From Monosiga brevicollis MX1 (Eukaryota; Opisthokonta; Choanoflagellata; Craspedida; Salpingoecidae): 64,000 bases of DNA. The notes beneath the pieces are model-generated. The model was given only the letters and a program-made list of their open reading frames with translations, did no database searches and was not told where the DNA came from. The DNA is taken from contig NW_001865055.1 of assembly GCF_000002865.3 (NCBI RefSeq), positions 477,617 to 541,616 of the forward strand, given 5' to 3'. The translations under genes were made by a program, and so were the position numbers. Position 1 is the stretch's first letter. Each line of letters begins with the position of its first letter. Shown in pieces: positions 24,467-37,346 of this stretch.

Positions 24467-27400
24467 ATGGACATTGGTGCTGATGGCAAGCACTCGGGGC
24501 CCCTCTGCTATGGTGACATCGTCTCCCTTTTTCTAACAGATGGCCCCGAGTACACTGGCTTCCTCAGCACTCTTGGGTACGGTGCAAATACACCACCTCT
24601 CAGCCCGCCCCACCCCCCCCCCCCTTTTTTTTTGCAACACATCTCTTTCCGGCCACCCTCACTTACATTCAGTCCTCAGCGGCGACACTCACAGCTTGAA
24701 TCACTGTTCACTTTCTCCTCTAGCAACATTGACAATCGTGTCGTTGTGCGCCCCCAAAGCTCAAAGCGCTCCGTCAAAGTGCCTCGCAAGTTTCGAGGTA
24801 AAAACCCCCGGCAGCCTGTCCGTCGCCAATCCCATCCAAAAAGCTATTCTTTTGCCTGACTCAGCCGACCGACTACTTGCCCACCATCCGCCTAGATTGC
24901 TTGTTCCAAATCTGGCCCATGCACCGCTACATGGCCCAACAGCAATATGAGAAAGAACTTGCCAAACGTAGCCAGGACAAGAGCTCCAAAATTACCATTA
25001 TGGCTGACATGGTCTACCTCAAGCAGCTCCAGCAGGCTGCCGAGCTCGAGCGCGAGCAAAACGAACAGGTCTCACCTCGCCATCCTCGTTTGCCGTCTCC
25101 ATATTCCCACAGCCCCTCAAGCGTCTCACCTTCCTCTCAGCCGCCACTCCACACCAACCGCGAACGTTGCTCATCCTGCTTTGGCCTGCTCGCTTGCCCT
25201 TTTTTCTTCTCCGCATGACCATAGGAGTCACACAAGATTCTCAAGTCACCCGTTCAATATGGCAACGTCATCCAGCTCTTGCATCTCAAGAGCAACAAGT
25301 TTCTCACCGTCAACAAGCGTCTCACTGGGTTGGTGGAGAAAAGTGCCATGCGCGTTACGCTTGAACACGTTGGCAACGAAGGGTCTTGGCTCTCCATCTC
25401 CCCTTTCTACAAGCACCGCTCCATCAACGACTCGGTCTTTGTTGGTGACAAGGTCTACGTCAAAGCCGTTGGTGCCAACCAATTGCTTCACGCCTCCACC
25501 ATGCGTCTTGCCGACAACCCGGGGTGTGCTGAAGTCAACGTCACAAACTGCCAGGACAGTTGGAAAATCATGCTCTATTACGAGTATGACAAGGATGCGG
25601 CTGCCTATCTAAAGGTCCGTAGCCTGCCGGTTCCCTTCAACAACCAGAAGAGCCAAATTCTCATGTTCGTCGCCCCGCCTTACCGAACATCGGCGTTCAC
25701 GTGACACAGGGTGGTGACGTCGTGCGCCTCTTCCACGTTGAAGAGAATAAGCATTTGTCTGCCGATCGTCTCGCTCGTCGCGACGACCCCGTCTCCGTCT
25801 ACCTGCGGACCGTCGGGCGCACCGAGAAGGTATGCCGACCATGCCAGCTCCATGTAGCTACTCATCCACTCCGACGGACCATCGCTTCTCCTCCATATGG
25901 ACAGAGTTGCCTCCTCGTATGGACAGAATTAACAGCGGCCCCACATCCTCCTCGTCATTCTTAGGCCAACGTGGCGAGCTCCAAATCGCTCTGGGAGGTG
26001 GAAGTGGTCAGCGAAGAGCTCACTTACGGTGGTAACGGTCGATGGGATTCGTTCTACCGTTTCAAACATCTTTCCACCGATGAATACCTGATGGCCATCG
26101 ACCCAAACGTCAGCGAAGACACCCACGAGAGCATCCGCAGTGGCAGGTGCGTTTTTCCTCATCGACCGAGCCTCAAACTTCATTAACCCACGCAAACCAC
26201 CCCAGCTTCTATCAGTTTTTTTCCCCGCTTCTCATCAAAAACCTTGTTCTCATGTTACTCTCTCGCCTGGTGTGACTGGTGGCCGCTGCTGCTTCATCTG
26301 GCCACAGTCGCAAGGGCCGCCGCCGGCTCTTGCTCGCCACCACCACCAAGCGCCACGACGTCAACACCATCTTTGAGCTAGACTCGACTCAACCCATGGG
26401 TGGAGATGAGCGCGTGACCTCCGATGCTTTTGTGCGGCTCAAACATGTGGCTTCTGGTTGCTGGGTTCGGGCGCTCGATCAGTTTCTTGATGGCATCGTC
26501 GGTGGCGTCATCAACACCAAGCCCCAGCTAATGGAGGTGGGCGCTTCCACCGAGCGCGATGATCGAGAAGCTTTTGCCGTCGTACCCGTCAACAACAGCG
26601 AGATTCGCGACCTCGACTTTTGCTCCGATACCGTTCGCGTGCTCGAGAGCAACGCACGCCGGATCCGCAACGGGAGCATCAGCCTCGTGCAGCGCACCCA
26701 ACAGCATCGTCTTTTGGAAGATCTCTTGTTCTTTCTTTTGGACCTGGAAGGGGTACGCTCCTTCCGCTCGTGTTACGCTTCAAGTTCAAGCGCTTTAAAT
26801 GTAGCCTCGTTGAACCTTGGCTCATTCTTGTCGTGGCTGGCTCGCTGGTGATTCACGCGTTCCACCGTGGCCGCTCACTTGTTTGCACGGGTAACAGCGC
26901 TCTGCCGAAGGTGTGGATGTGACGCAACTCACGGGCCGCCCCAACAAGGACCGCCAGCGTTTGATGCGCGAGCAGGACGTACTCAAGCAACTGTTTTATA
27001 CTTTGAAGGTGCGTATATGGGCGTATTGCGCCGAACATTGTCGTCCTGACGCAAGCGATTTACCTGACCTGCCACATCCTCGAACATCCAGTGCCCCTTC
27101 ACAGCCGAAGCCTGCCAAGGCTGCGTCGGATCCATGATCAGTGACATGCAAGATATTTTTGAAGCCAAGTACAAATGGGTTCGCGAGCTGTGCCGCCTGT
27201 GCTACACCCTGATCCGATTCCTGGCCATGGACTACCGCCGCAACCAGGTATTACTATTTTCACCCAGCGTTTCAAAACGCGCGCGTGCTGTCAAAAGTGT
27301 AGCAAGCGCGCCTTTGCATTTATTTTGCTTCCTGCGTGTCCCCGCGCTCGCACACATTCACGCCCTGTGACTTTCTGATGCGTGCTCGCTAGGAAATTAT

Positions 27401-30400
27401 TGCCCAGCATTTCGGTTTTATGCAAAGCCAGATTGGCTACGACCTTTTGGCAGAGGACACCATTACGCACTTGTTGAACAGCAATCGCAAACTGATGGAG
27501 AAGCACATCACCCACAAGGAGGTGGACAACTTTTTGAACCTCGTTCGCAGCAAGCGCGTATGTGCCATGCCTCTCGTCACTGCTTTGCGCTCGCCAAAGT
27601 TTGGCTGCCCCACTCTCCCCTGGCCCCCGCTCGCAACCTCTCCCAACCACTCTTTTGTGGTCCCATCTTGATGTATGGTTGACTTTGTTCCTTTGATGTT
27701 TGATTCGCTAAACTGGCTGCAGGAGCCTCGGTATATTGAATGCTTGTCTGATCTTTGTACCTCCAATGGCACTGCGATTGCCGGCACCCAAGAGCTCATT
27801 TGTGCAGCCGTCCTGGAGAACCCGCGCAACGCCGACCTCTTCTTCAACACCCAAGACAAGGTGTGCCCCTCGACTCTTGCCATTGGTCGCCAACAATATG
27901 CCCCGCTCTCTTCTCGTGTGCGTGCACTGACAGTGTACTCGACCCATCTTTCCTGTAGTATGGCGTTATCATGGTGGATTGGCTTGAGGAGGGGATTCAC
28001 AAGGACAAGGCTTTGCACGACTTTGCATCGCCCAGCATCCCCGAAGACGAGCAATCCCTCGACATGTACCGTGCTCAGCTCGACCTCTTTGCGCAAATGT
28101 GCATGGACCGACAGTACAAAGGCATTAACAAGCTGTAGGTCATTCGCATATCAAGCCAAAGCGGCCCCACCTGCTCGTTCTGGCCACGCAACGCTTCCAT
28201 CTCTCATGTCACGATGATTCCTTGCCTCCTAGGCGGAGCCGAATGGATGTTCGCTTGATTCTCAAGGCCATGAGCAACCCTTCGCTCTCGGACAGCCTCC
28301 GTGCTTCCTTCTGTCGCCTCATGCTGCATCTGCACGTTGATTCAGAGCCTCAAGAAACCGTGACACCCGTCAATTACGCCCGCCTGTGGAAGGACATTCC
28401 TCTCAGCATGGACGTCACGACCTACTCCTACCGCAGTGATGTCCACCAAAGCCACAGCGTGCGCTTTCAAGGCACCATGTTGTTCGTCTCGCAATATCTC
28501 GACGCCCTGGACGAATCAGGCCAAGATGCCTTTAGCCACGCCGATCGCAACAAGCTCACGCTTGAGGTGGTGACCCTCGCGCGCTACATGATTTTTTTCG
28601 GATTTTACGACTTTCAGGAGCTGGTCAAACTGGTCAAGCGCTTACTGCGCATCCTGGACGCAACCAACGAGTCGACCCGCATTCTTGACGACAATATTGA
28701 TGCAGACACGCAGGTGGTCCTGGACACAAAGCAACAAATCATTGAAATTCTGAGCTTTTACATGGACGTGCGGCTTGACTTTCGCCTCTCGCGTCTCTTG
28801 GTGTTCTTCCGCAATACACTGGGTACCACTCGTCCGGACAGCCGCATGAGCACAGGTGCACGCGGCTCCATGTCCTCCACACCACCCATGCGACGTCGTA
28901 ACTCGGGCGCCTTTGGAACCGATGTCGACCAGAAGCGGTTTCTTCGCATGGCCCGCAGCATCTTTGCCCAGGGCGTTCATGACGAGCAAGATCTCGAGGG
29001 AGAGGGCGATGACGAGGCTGGGTACGATGAGAGCTTGATGCAGGATATTTCTGCTGCGGCCGCCACGGGCGACATGGACGATCACTTCACCCGCGCATTT
29101 CTGCGTGTTCTCCTCAACCTCACCGTTTTGGATCACAGCGACGTTGTTTCTGGGGCTCTCAAACTGCTCTTCCGCAACTTCAATCAACGCCGCGAGCTCA
29201 TTGAGGCCTTTCAACAAGTGCAGCTCCTCGTTTCCGAGACTGACGTTGAGGTTTATCGCAACACTCGCAAAGACCTGGATCGTTTACGCTCGATGGTTGA
29301 AAAGAGTGAGCTCTGGGTGTATGCCATGGAAGACGGCAGCTCGGCTGCGGCTGCGGCTGCCCAGCAAAACTTTGCTGTCATCAAGCGCGTCCTCGTCAAC
29401 GTGTCTGAGCTGTGCCTTGTCGACTTCCGCGAGTCACGACTTCATCACCAGCGCCTGCTGCGCAATCTCAAGGCGCACTCGGAGATCATGCAGCTGCTGA
29501 AAATGCCCTGCGACGTGAGCGACCCAGCCATCCAGGACATTCATTGTGAGGCCCACAAGTTCTTGCAGGCCTTTTGTAACGGGAACAAGGAGAATCAGGC
29601 GGAGATGAGTCAGCATGTGGGCTATTTCATCGACCAAATTCGCGACGGCGCCGAGATGGCAGACGAGACGCTCATCTCCATTTATGCCAACAATAGCGAC
29701 CTGTGCCGCAGCGTGAGCAAAGCCACTCTCACTGCTTTTATGGCTGCCGTGGGTGTGCGCGGCATGCGCCGTGTCTCACATATCCGCTTCCTCAAGACCA
29801 TCCTCCGTCCCGACGGACAGGTCTTGCCACACGTGCAAACTATGGTCATTGAGGCCATGGCCAGCGTGGCAGCTGACTTCTTGCAGTTTTACAATGATCC
29901 CACTGCCTTTCGACAGCTGGAGATTCTACTGCGCGATGCCGATGAGGACCTGCTCACGACGCGGCGCGGTGATCCGACGGACGAGCTTCTGTGCCACATT
30001 GAGTTGATTGAGCTTATCTCCCTTTGCACTGAGGGCATGAACTCAAACACCGAGCGGCTCTGCCAGTCTCTCGTGCCTCTTGATGCCGTGGTCAAGGCAA
30101 GTGACAAACATCGCTGCGTTGCTGGAGCTGCATCGCCACCTGGCCGTCGTGTGCATCTTGTTGCTCGTCCACTCTCACCTCGTGTCCACCCGCGTGTGTT
30201 GGCCTCGCATTTCGCTCGGTCGCCTGCTTGTTTGCCTGGCTACCTTGCCACCCCCCCCCCCCCCTCTCTTTTTTTTGATACAATTTTTTTTAAAATAGGT
30301 TATTCGCCATCCAGACACACCGCCGCAGGTGAAGGTACCCTATACTTTCTTCTTAATCCACTGTTACCTCGAGACGGAGGTGGAGGTGAAGGAGCTGCAT

Positions 30401-33400
30401 AGCAGCAATGACATGTGGCGTCTCTTGGACAACTTTGTCGAGGATATTGAACGCTTTTGCAGTCCCGACTACGACATGGGCATTTCCTCCTTCAACGACT
30501 ACGTCACAGAGTGCATCACCAACGCGATGCGTCTGTACTTTCGCATTTTGACCGACTCCGAGTACGGGGCTCTGCCCAATACGTCCAAGGCAACATTTGT
30601 TCGGGTGGTGCAGGCCATGTGCACCCTTGCGGCGAAGACGGCACAAGTCCGGCTCATGAACGTCAACATCATTACCACCCTCAACCTTCTGGTGGACTTT
30701 GCACACCATCGCGGGGTTCAACTGGGGAATTTACTAGAAGCGCAGGTCAAAGAGGTCAGTCACCCCTGTGCCCGTGATTGCATCGAACGCGGCGCTGTTC
30801 ACTGCGATCCCAAAAAAAGCCATAGCGCACCTCTTTGGTATCAGCACCTAGGCCATCTGATCATTTGTATCTGTCTTTCGTCGACACTCGCCCACGGTGA
30901 TATTTCACTTTGGGATCGTTTGACTTTTTCTTTTAGACGGTTGAGACTTGCAAGCACGGCCCTGCGAACAGCATCAGCAAGTGGGTGCGCCGGGCGAAGA
31001 AGCGAGTCGAGGGTTCTGACTCGCTGGCCGAGGCCAAGACATCAAGCGGTGCAACTAAAGGCCGCCCAACAAGCGCAGATGGGGAGCGCAGCATGGCCAA
31101 GCAGGTCGTGGACCAGCTTGAGCACATGATTCACTTTTTGGTGCGCTCGTTAACACCATCCTCGCGTGTTGAGGAGTCCATTTTGGTGGACGTCCTCCAC
31201 CACCCACATCGTCTGCGAGAGATGGACAGCGGGTTGGACCAAGAAGTCTTCCTGGCCAAGCTGATCGCGCACATTCGTTGCCGTGACAGCGACGACCCAG
31301 ACAGCGTTGACAAGGACCTACGCCTGCAGGTGTGCGACCTGACTATCGCTCTCTTGCTTGATGCCCCTCCATCTGCATTGCTGACACTCTTTATGCGCTG
31401 CATTGCCATCTTTGAAAGGTCTTGAGCGTATTGAATCGCATGCTTAGTCCCGAGTTGTACACGGGCGATGATCGCACGCTGCGCCTCGCTCTGCTGACCA
31501 CCTTTTTTGACGACGATGCACTGTCGGACCCCACGTTTCATTTGAATCCGACGGATACGCTCGAGGTTTCAGAGGCGGTGCAAGATTTGCTGGATCACAG
31601 CGGTGCCTCGGTGCTGGTCATCGAGCTCATTATGACGTCTGATCACACTCAAACCTTTTATGAGGTCGGCTCCCAATCGTTGGCTGTGGACGTTGTTGAC
31701 TGGATTGCGTCTGGCGTCTCGCATGCAGACCGGACCGTGTATTCTGACGTCGCGTTGCTTGCATGTCCTTGGTGTTGTTGGCAGGCACTGCAACTGGGTA
31801 TTAATCTTCTTGAGGATGGCAACGAAAACACGCAGGCTTCTTTTTATGAATTTTTCCGAGCCAACGACTCGACAAACTTTTTTGCCAAAATTCAGGTATG
31901 TTTTAGCTTCTGGCAAGGCGCAACATTGTGCCCCCCAACAAAAAAACAAAACAAAACAAAAAAAAAAACGCGCTTTTGCGGTACCCATGCTCGATGGTTT
32001 CCACATCGCTTTGTTTTTTTGATATCTCATTGGCCCTGGTGCTTTGTATTCCAGGACAAAATGGCCAAGTCCAAGCTGGATCTCAAGCAAGATGAGGACA
32101 GCGTCAAGCGGGAAAAATCGGCTGATGATAGCTCTTGCATGGTGGCCATTCTGCGCCTGCTTCAGCTCCTGTGTGAGAACCACAATAGTCAGCTGCAAAA
32201 CTATCTTCGCGTGCAAAAGGACAACAAAACATCATACAACCTTGTCCTTGAGACGGTCAAATACCTGGACAACTATGGCTTGGCCCTGACTCTGTCCGAT
32301 CAAAACGTGGGCAACATTGTGCAAGCCCTCTCCACCCTGACCGAGTACTGTCAGGGCCCATGCCCAGCCAACCAGGAGACCGTGGCCAGCCACGAGTCGA
32401 ACGGTTTGGACATTGTTGTCAAGGAGCTGCTGCTCTACGAGTTCCCGGAGCTTGAAAAGGGCCTGCGAGCCCGGCGGCGCATGCGCACGCGACCGGAGCT
32501 GCTCCTCGAGGTCAAAAAGCAAGCCTCAGCCCTCCTGCTGTCCGTCATGGAGTCGCGCCAGGACGAAGCCTTGGCGCATCGCATCTTGTTCAACATGGAT
32601 AAGCACCAGCTGGTCAACATCATCTACAAATTGTACGCTGCTATGGAGGATGACGACGATGCGGAGCGTGACATTACATGCACGTCACCGTGCGCGTGCC
32701 CTCAATGTCGCCGCGATGTGGGCCACAGCATCTACGTTCTGGCTGTGACGCTGGCGCACCGCAACGCCGAGCTGGCGCGCTTGCTGCAGCAGCGCAACCT
32801 TATCCCTGATAAGGAGCAAGAGGAGGCTGAAAAGCAGCCTGTCGTCGAAAACACGCCCATGCAACGAGCCATTGCCTACTACGCGCAGTACACAGATTCG
32901 ATTGAAATTTACCGCAATGGCCGCCTTGAGCAGATTCACTTTCCCATCCCAGCCATTTGTAACTACCTTTCGGACAACTCCAAGGAGAAAGTGCTGCTGG
33001 AAACCGACGTTGATGAGCAGAATAGCAAGATTCCCGAATTCTTTCAGTCGGTCTTTCTGCTGTACGAGGAGATGAAATGGCAGAAGCGTCTCAAGTCGCG
33101 TCAGCGCATTTACGATGTCACCGTCCTCTACTCGCTCTGGAAGTCGCAGGCCTTTGTTTTGGGTCTCTTGCTCAATGTGTTGGTGGCGGGCACATTTCCC
33201 TATGACACCTTTGAGATGCAAAGCTCTTGGCGCGTGTTGTTGCTCCTGTACTCTTTGGCTTTTCTGGGCTGGGTGGGGACCGCCGTGTGCTGGGATGTGT
33301 GGCGTCGACGCAACCAAAAGCTGCCTGTCTCGGAGCGCATCGTCCAGCTTGGTATGTGTGGTTGAGTTCTCGAAGCGTCGCTTACTAGTCTCTCCGTGCG

Positions 33401-35069
33401 CGAGCCCGTGCCTGAAACCACCTGTGTTTCAATCTGACTTTGAGCGTTTTCGTGCCCTTGATTGCAGAAACCCTTCTGAACAAGTGGAAGCGTCGGGATG
33501 AGGAGGAAGATGAGGAGGAGCAGAGCCACATCTCTTTGGACGACTACAACTGGCGTGCGCTGCAGCTGGCCGTTGTGCTCACTTCCTTTGCCCTGGTCTT
33601 TTCCAACGTGGTCGCGCCTGTCATCTACACGCTGGGCGTGCTGCAGGTGAGTCACCGATCGCCTGCTAGGGTGTCTGACGACTGCGGGACTGGGGGTCAG
33701 CGGACTCTAACACCGTGGCGTAATTTGTAGGTGATCAATTCGTTGATCATGTTGGTGAGCTTCTTGGGCAGTCACATGTCGACCTACCTTGAATCCGAGG
33801 CACGAAGCTCTACCCGCGAGGAGGAGGGCGATGATGATGTTGCCCGCGTCCGGGTGGACCGCATGCTGAACGTATGTTGGGCAGATGAATCTGGCACAGA
33901 AGGGCGAGGGTGGATGGTTCTTAACGACAGGTGTTGCTGAGGGCGAGTGCTGGCGGCGCCACTCATCATGGGTGTGGTTTTCTTGCGGCGCCTGGAAACA
34001 TAGGATAAGAGCTTGATCTACCATGTCGGCTATGTCTGCGTCACCATTCTGGGTCTTTGCTGGGACTTTTTGCCGATTGATGATGTGGCCTTTGGCACCT
34101 TTTGGTTCAGGTGCGCACCGCTTTAAGATTCTGGTGGTGAAGCGGATCGATCGCGATCGGTGTGCTGGCGTTCTGTCTCACTCGGGCTCTGACGTGTCTT
34201 GATGTAGTTTGCTGCTGGTGGACATTGTGTTTTACAACCCGACGCTGCGTACTGTGATTGAGTCTGTGACGAAGAACGGCATGTCCATCTTGTTGACATC
34301 GCTGTTTGCGTTGATCTTCGTGTACATGTTTTCAATTCTGGGTTACATGTACTTCCAAGATCATTTTATCATGGATGTGGACGACGAGTGGGGCGAGCAA
34401 GACAACGTGCAGCAGCGCGAGCGGGCCTGCGACACGCTTTTTGCTTGTATCATCACGACACTGAACCATGGCTTGCGCAATGGCGGGGGTGTCGGCGATG
34501 TGTTGCGGCAGGTCGGCCGTGGCGAAAGCAAGTTTGGGGCGCGCGTGGTGTATGACATGTCCTTCTTCTTCTTCATGATTGTCATCACGCTGAACCTGAT
34601 TCTCGGTATCATTATTGACACCTTTACGAACATTCGTGAGGATAAGGAGAAAAAGATGGAGCGATTGCGGAACACGTGCTTCATCTGCGGCCTGGAGCGG
34701 TCGGAGTTTGATGCCAAGGGTCAATCCTTTGAGATGCATATCAAGCGAGATCATGATTTGTGGTCGTATCTCAACTTTATCGTCCTGTTGCTGACCAAGG
34801 ATGAGACGGAGTTTACGGGTCCGGAGAGCTATGTTTTTGAGAAGCTGAACCCACGCGACGCTGATTTGAGCTGGTTCCCACGTCTGCAGGCCTTGTCACT
34901 GATTTCCTCCGATGCCGAGAACGACGAGCAAGCCATGCTGCGCAACTTGAACAACAAGCTGCTGGAAAACACCAAGACCATGCAATCTCTGCAGGCTCAG
35001 CTCAGCAGTCTGCAAAAGAGCGTGGCCAAGAGCCGTCGTCGTCACAAGACGGACCTCATCTCGGGTTAG
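24467..35069 (+). CDS. ITPR: Inositol 1,4,5-trisphosphate receptor (ER calcium channel)
   Basis: 22-exon model, 2655 aa: 24467-24576, 24724-24797, 24896-25068, 25225-25614, 25710-25829, 25965-26146, 26308-26752, 26898-27008, 27092-27247, 27393-27557, 27723-27860, 27959-28134, 28233-30096, 30299-30754, 30937-31329, 31419-31736, 31785-31895, 32055-33351, 33468-33646, 33731-33871, 34004-34110, 34208-35069. All phases close. The length equals animal IP3R1. It opens with the suppressor domain ([11 protein letters not shown]...GFLSTLG). The IP3-binding core shows [14 protein letters not shown] and DYRRNQ. The armadillo/homology region has [12 protein letters not shown] and [31 protein letters not shown] and LTEYCQGPC follow. 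Six membrane segments come next, then the filter GGGVGDVL and the zinc-binding linker TCFICGLE...[10 protein letters not shown]. It releases Ca2+ from the ER in response to IP3. The intron after 30096 begins with GC rather than GT. Confidence 0.97.
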
Positions 35070-35926
35070 AGATGGGGGGGGGGGGGGGGGAACCGGGCGG
35101 CAATCATGCAGCCCAACGTTCACTTTCATCGCGACGCATGGAAGATGAACAAGCTTTCATGTTAAAGAGCGCAGATATCAAGACAAATTTTCAACCCTTT
35201 TTTTTTTCTGCCCGTATGGGTGACCAAGAAGTCGTGGTAATTTCGCCTCCAGGAGGCATCTCGGTCCTCAACCTTTTTTTTTTCTGCTTTGGCTGAGGGT
35301 GTGAAGCCAGCAGCTCGGGGACAGAAGAATATCACCACCGCAAACAATCGATTTGATAGTTGAGCCCGTGTCTTGATCCCGCACTCTTTCTCAGCCGCGC
35401 TCAGCCGATCACACGAACCCTTTCAACTGTTGCGCTGATAACAAAAAACGCTGACCATCCAAGTCTCCCAGTCTCCCAGTCTCCCTTGCCTTTGCTGGGG
35501 GGGGCATTGTTGCAGTGCATTGGTCGCTTTTGGGGATTTGAAATTTGGTGGACAATCGATAAGAGGAAGTTTTTCCTGCGATATTAATACATGAGTTGAC
35601 ATGAGTGTTTTTCATGCACCAGTCTGCTTGCTTGGAAGCAATTGGATGGATCCAAGCCAAAAGGGCAGCGCCGACCAGATATGTTCAACAACTTAGATGC
35701 CCGACAGAGAGCCAAGGACGCGTACGCGAGAGAGAGAGAAACAGAAGATAGGGACGCCAAGTGTCAGCTCAAGAAAGAACCAATAGTCTCCAGTCTTAAC
35801 AATGCCTGTCACCAAAAGCCAAGCGTGTGCTCGTGCTCAACGAGAGGCAAACAAAAGAAGAGAGAAGAGAGAAGAGAGAGAGAGAGAGAGAGAGAAGAGA
35901 AGAGAGAAGAGAGTTTGAGATAGCGA

Positions 35927-35988
<62 letters not shown>

Positions 35989-37346
35989 TTTGAGAGTTTG
36001 CAGAGAGAAGAGAGAGAGTTTGAGAGTTTGAGAGAGAGAGAGAGAGAAGCGGCCTGTGCAACAGCACGACAGCAGTTGTAAGACACAGAGTCGAGAGAAT
36101 TTCTTTGTTGCCCATCGCCTTTTTCACTTCACAGAAAACGACAGTAGAAAGAGACTTATCAAACTTTCACGACATTCAGAGAGACGTTGATGGCAAAGAA
36201 ATGTGGCAGAGGGACATACAAGGGCAAACCAGAGGCGCACTCGAGATTCAATAGAAACAAGAGAGAGAAGAGCGAGAGAGTGAGAGAGACAGCGCTCAGA
36301 CGCTTGATCGGATATTTTTTCTTCTTTCTGGATTTTCTTGAATTTCTCTCTCTCTCTTTTGTTGGTCGTCGGGGTCAACTGCCATCTGGTGAGTGAAACG
36401 GCAGCGGCGGCGGCGGTGTATCTGGCATCGTCATCAGCTTGGTGCTTTGGCGACGGAGGTTTATGCACAGAATGGGTCGTGTGGTGCTGGACTGCATTTG
36501 TGTTGATACGCTTAACATGCTTTAACTCCCCAAACAGCCATGTCCATGCTGCCATTCCATCCCTAACACACACACACGCGCGCGCGCGCGCGCACACACA
36601 CACACACACGCAGAGTCACGCGCGGAAGAGATGCTCTGTAGTGAGGCGCTTGGTTTCATGGGCGTTGGCACTGCTCGGGCACTGGGCACGAGAGTGCATC
36701 ATGCTTAAAGTTGACCAAACTTGAATGCTACCTGCGCACCTTGCGATCCGTTTGCGTTTTACACGTGAGACCGCTGCCGTTTTGGCCTTTCCAATGTCGT
36801 TGCGCCATGCCTTTTTGTATTTTTCCCCTTGATGGTGATGTTTGGTTTGATGGTCCTTTGGGCTTCCTCTTCCCTCCCCTCCCTGTCTGTATCCTTGCAT
36901 CAAACATGATCCATGATTCATGATCCATTGACAGTAACGGCGGGACAAGGCACGATCTCAGTGTGCATCTCCCACAACACAACCGCGTCAATGGCTTTTT
37001 TTGGTCTCGCCTCTGTCGTGTGGTTGCGTGTATCATTGGCAATCTGTTCTCTTCCATGGGGCGGGGCGGGGGACCAAAGTCCCTCGTTACCCCTTGACCT
37101 CTCTGATTCATGTGTTTCAACAGCCCCATGCCTTCCCTGAACAAACATAGTGATTTTGTCTCTCCTAATCTTGACTACAAGTCAGGGCACGCTCACTGCC
37201 AAAACGTCGAAGCAACTTTTTTTCTTTTCTTTTTTTTTTAACGCCTGCTATGGATGCCTTCATGATGGCTTTGTGCTTTTGCTCGGCGCTCATAGACGCA
37301 CTCAAGGTCGGACGCACGTCCTTGCAAGGAACACAGGACCATCAAC
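35070..37346. other. Intergenic region with GA, CA/CG tracts
   Basis: Between the IP3 receptor and the WW gene. A G run follows the IP3R stop (35077-35090). Tandem CTCCCAGT lies near 35465-35485. There is a GA tract 35860-36048 with GAGTTTGAGAGTTTG units, and CA/CG alternation at 36567-36612. No gene recognised. Confidence 0.6.
35860..36048. repeat. (GA)n polypurine tract with GAGTTTG units
   Basis: About 190 bp of GA-rich sequence with GAGTTTGAGAGTTTG interruptions, very like the tract at 23339-23600. Confidence 0.95.
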
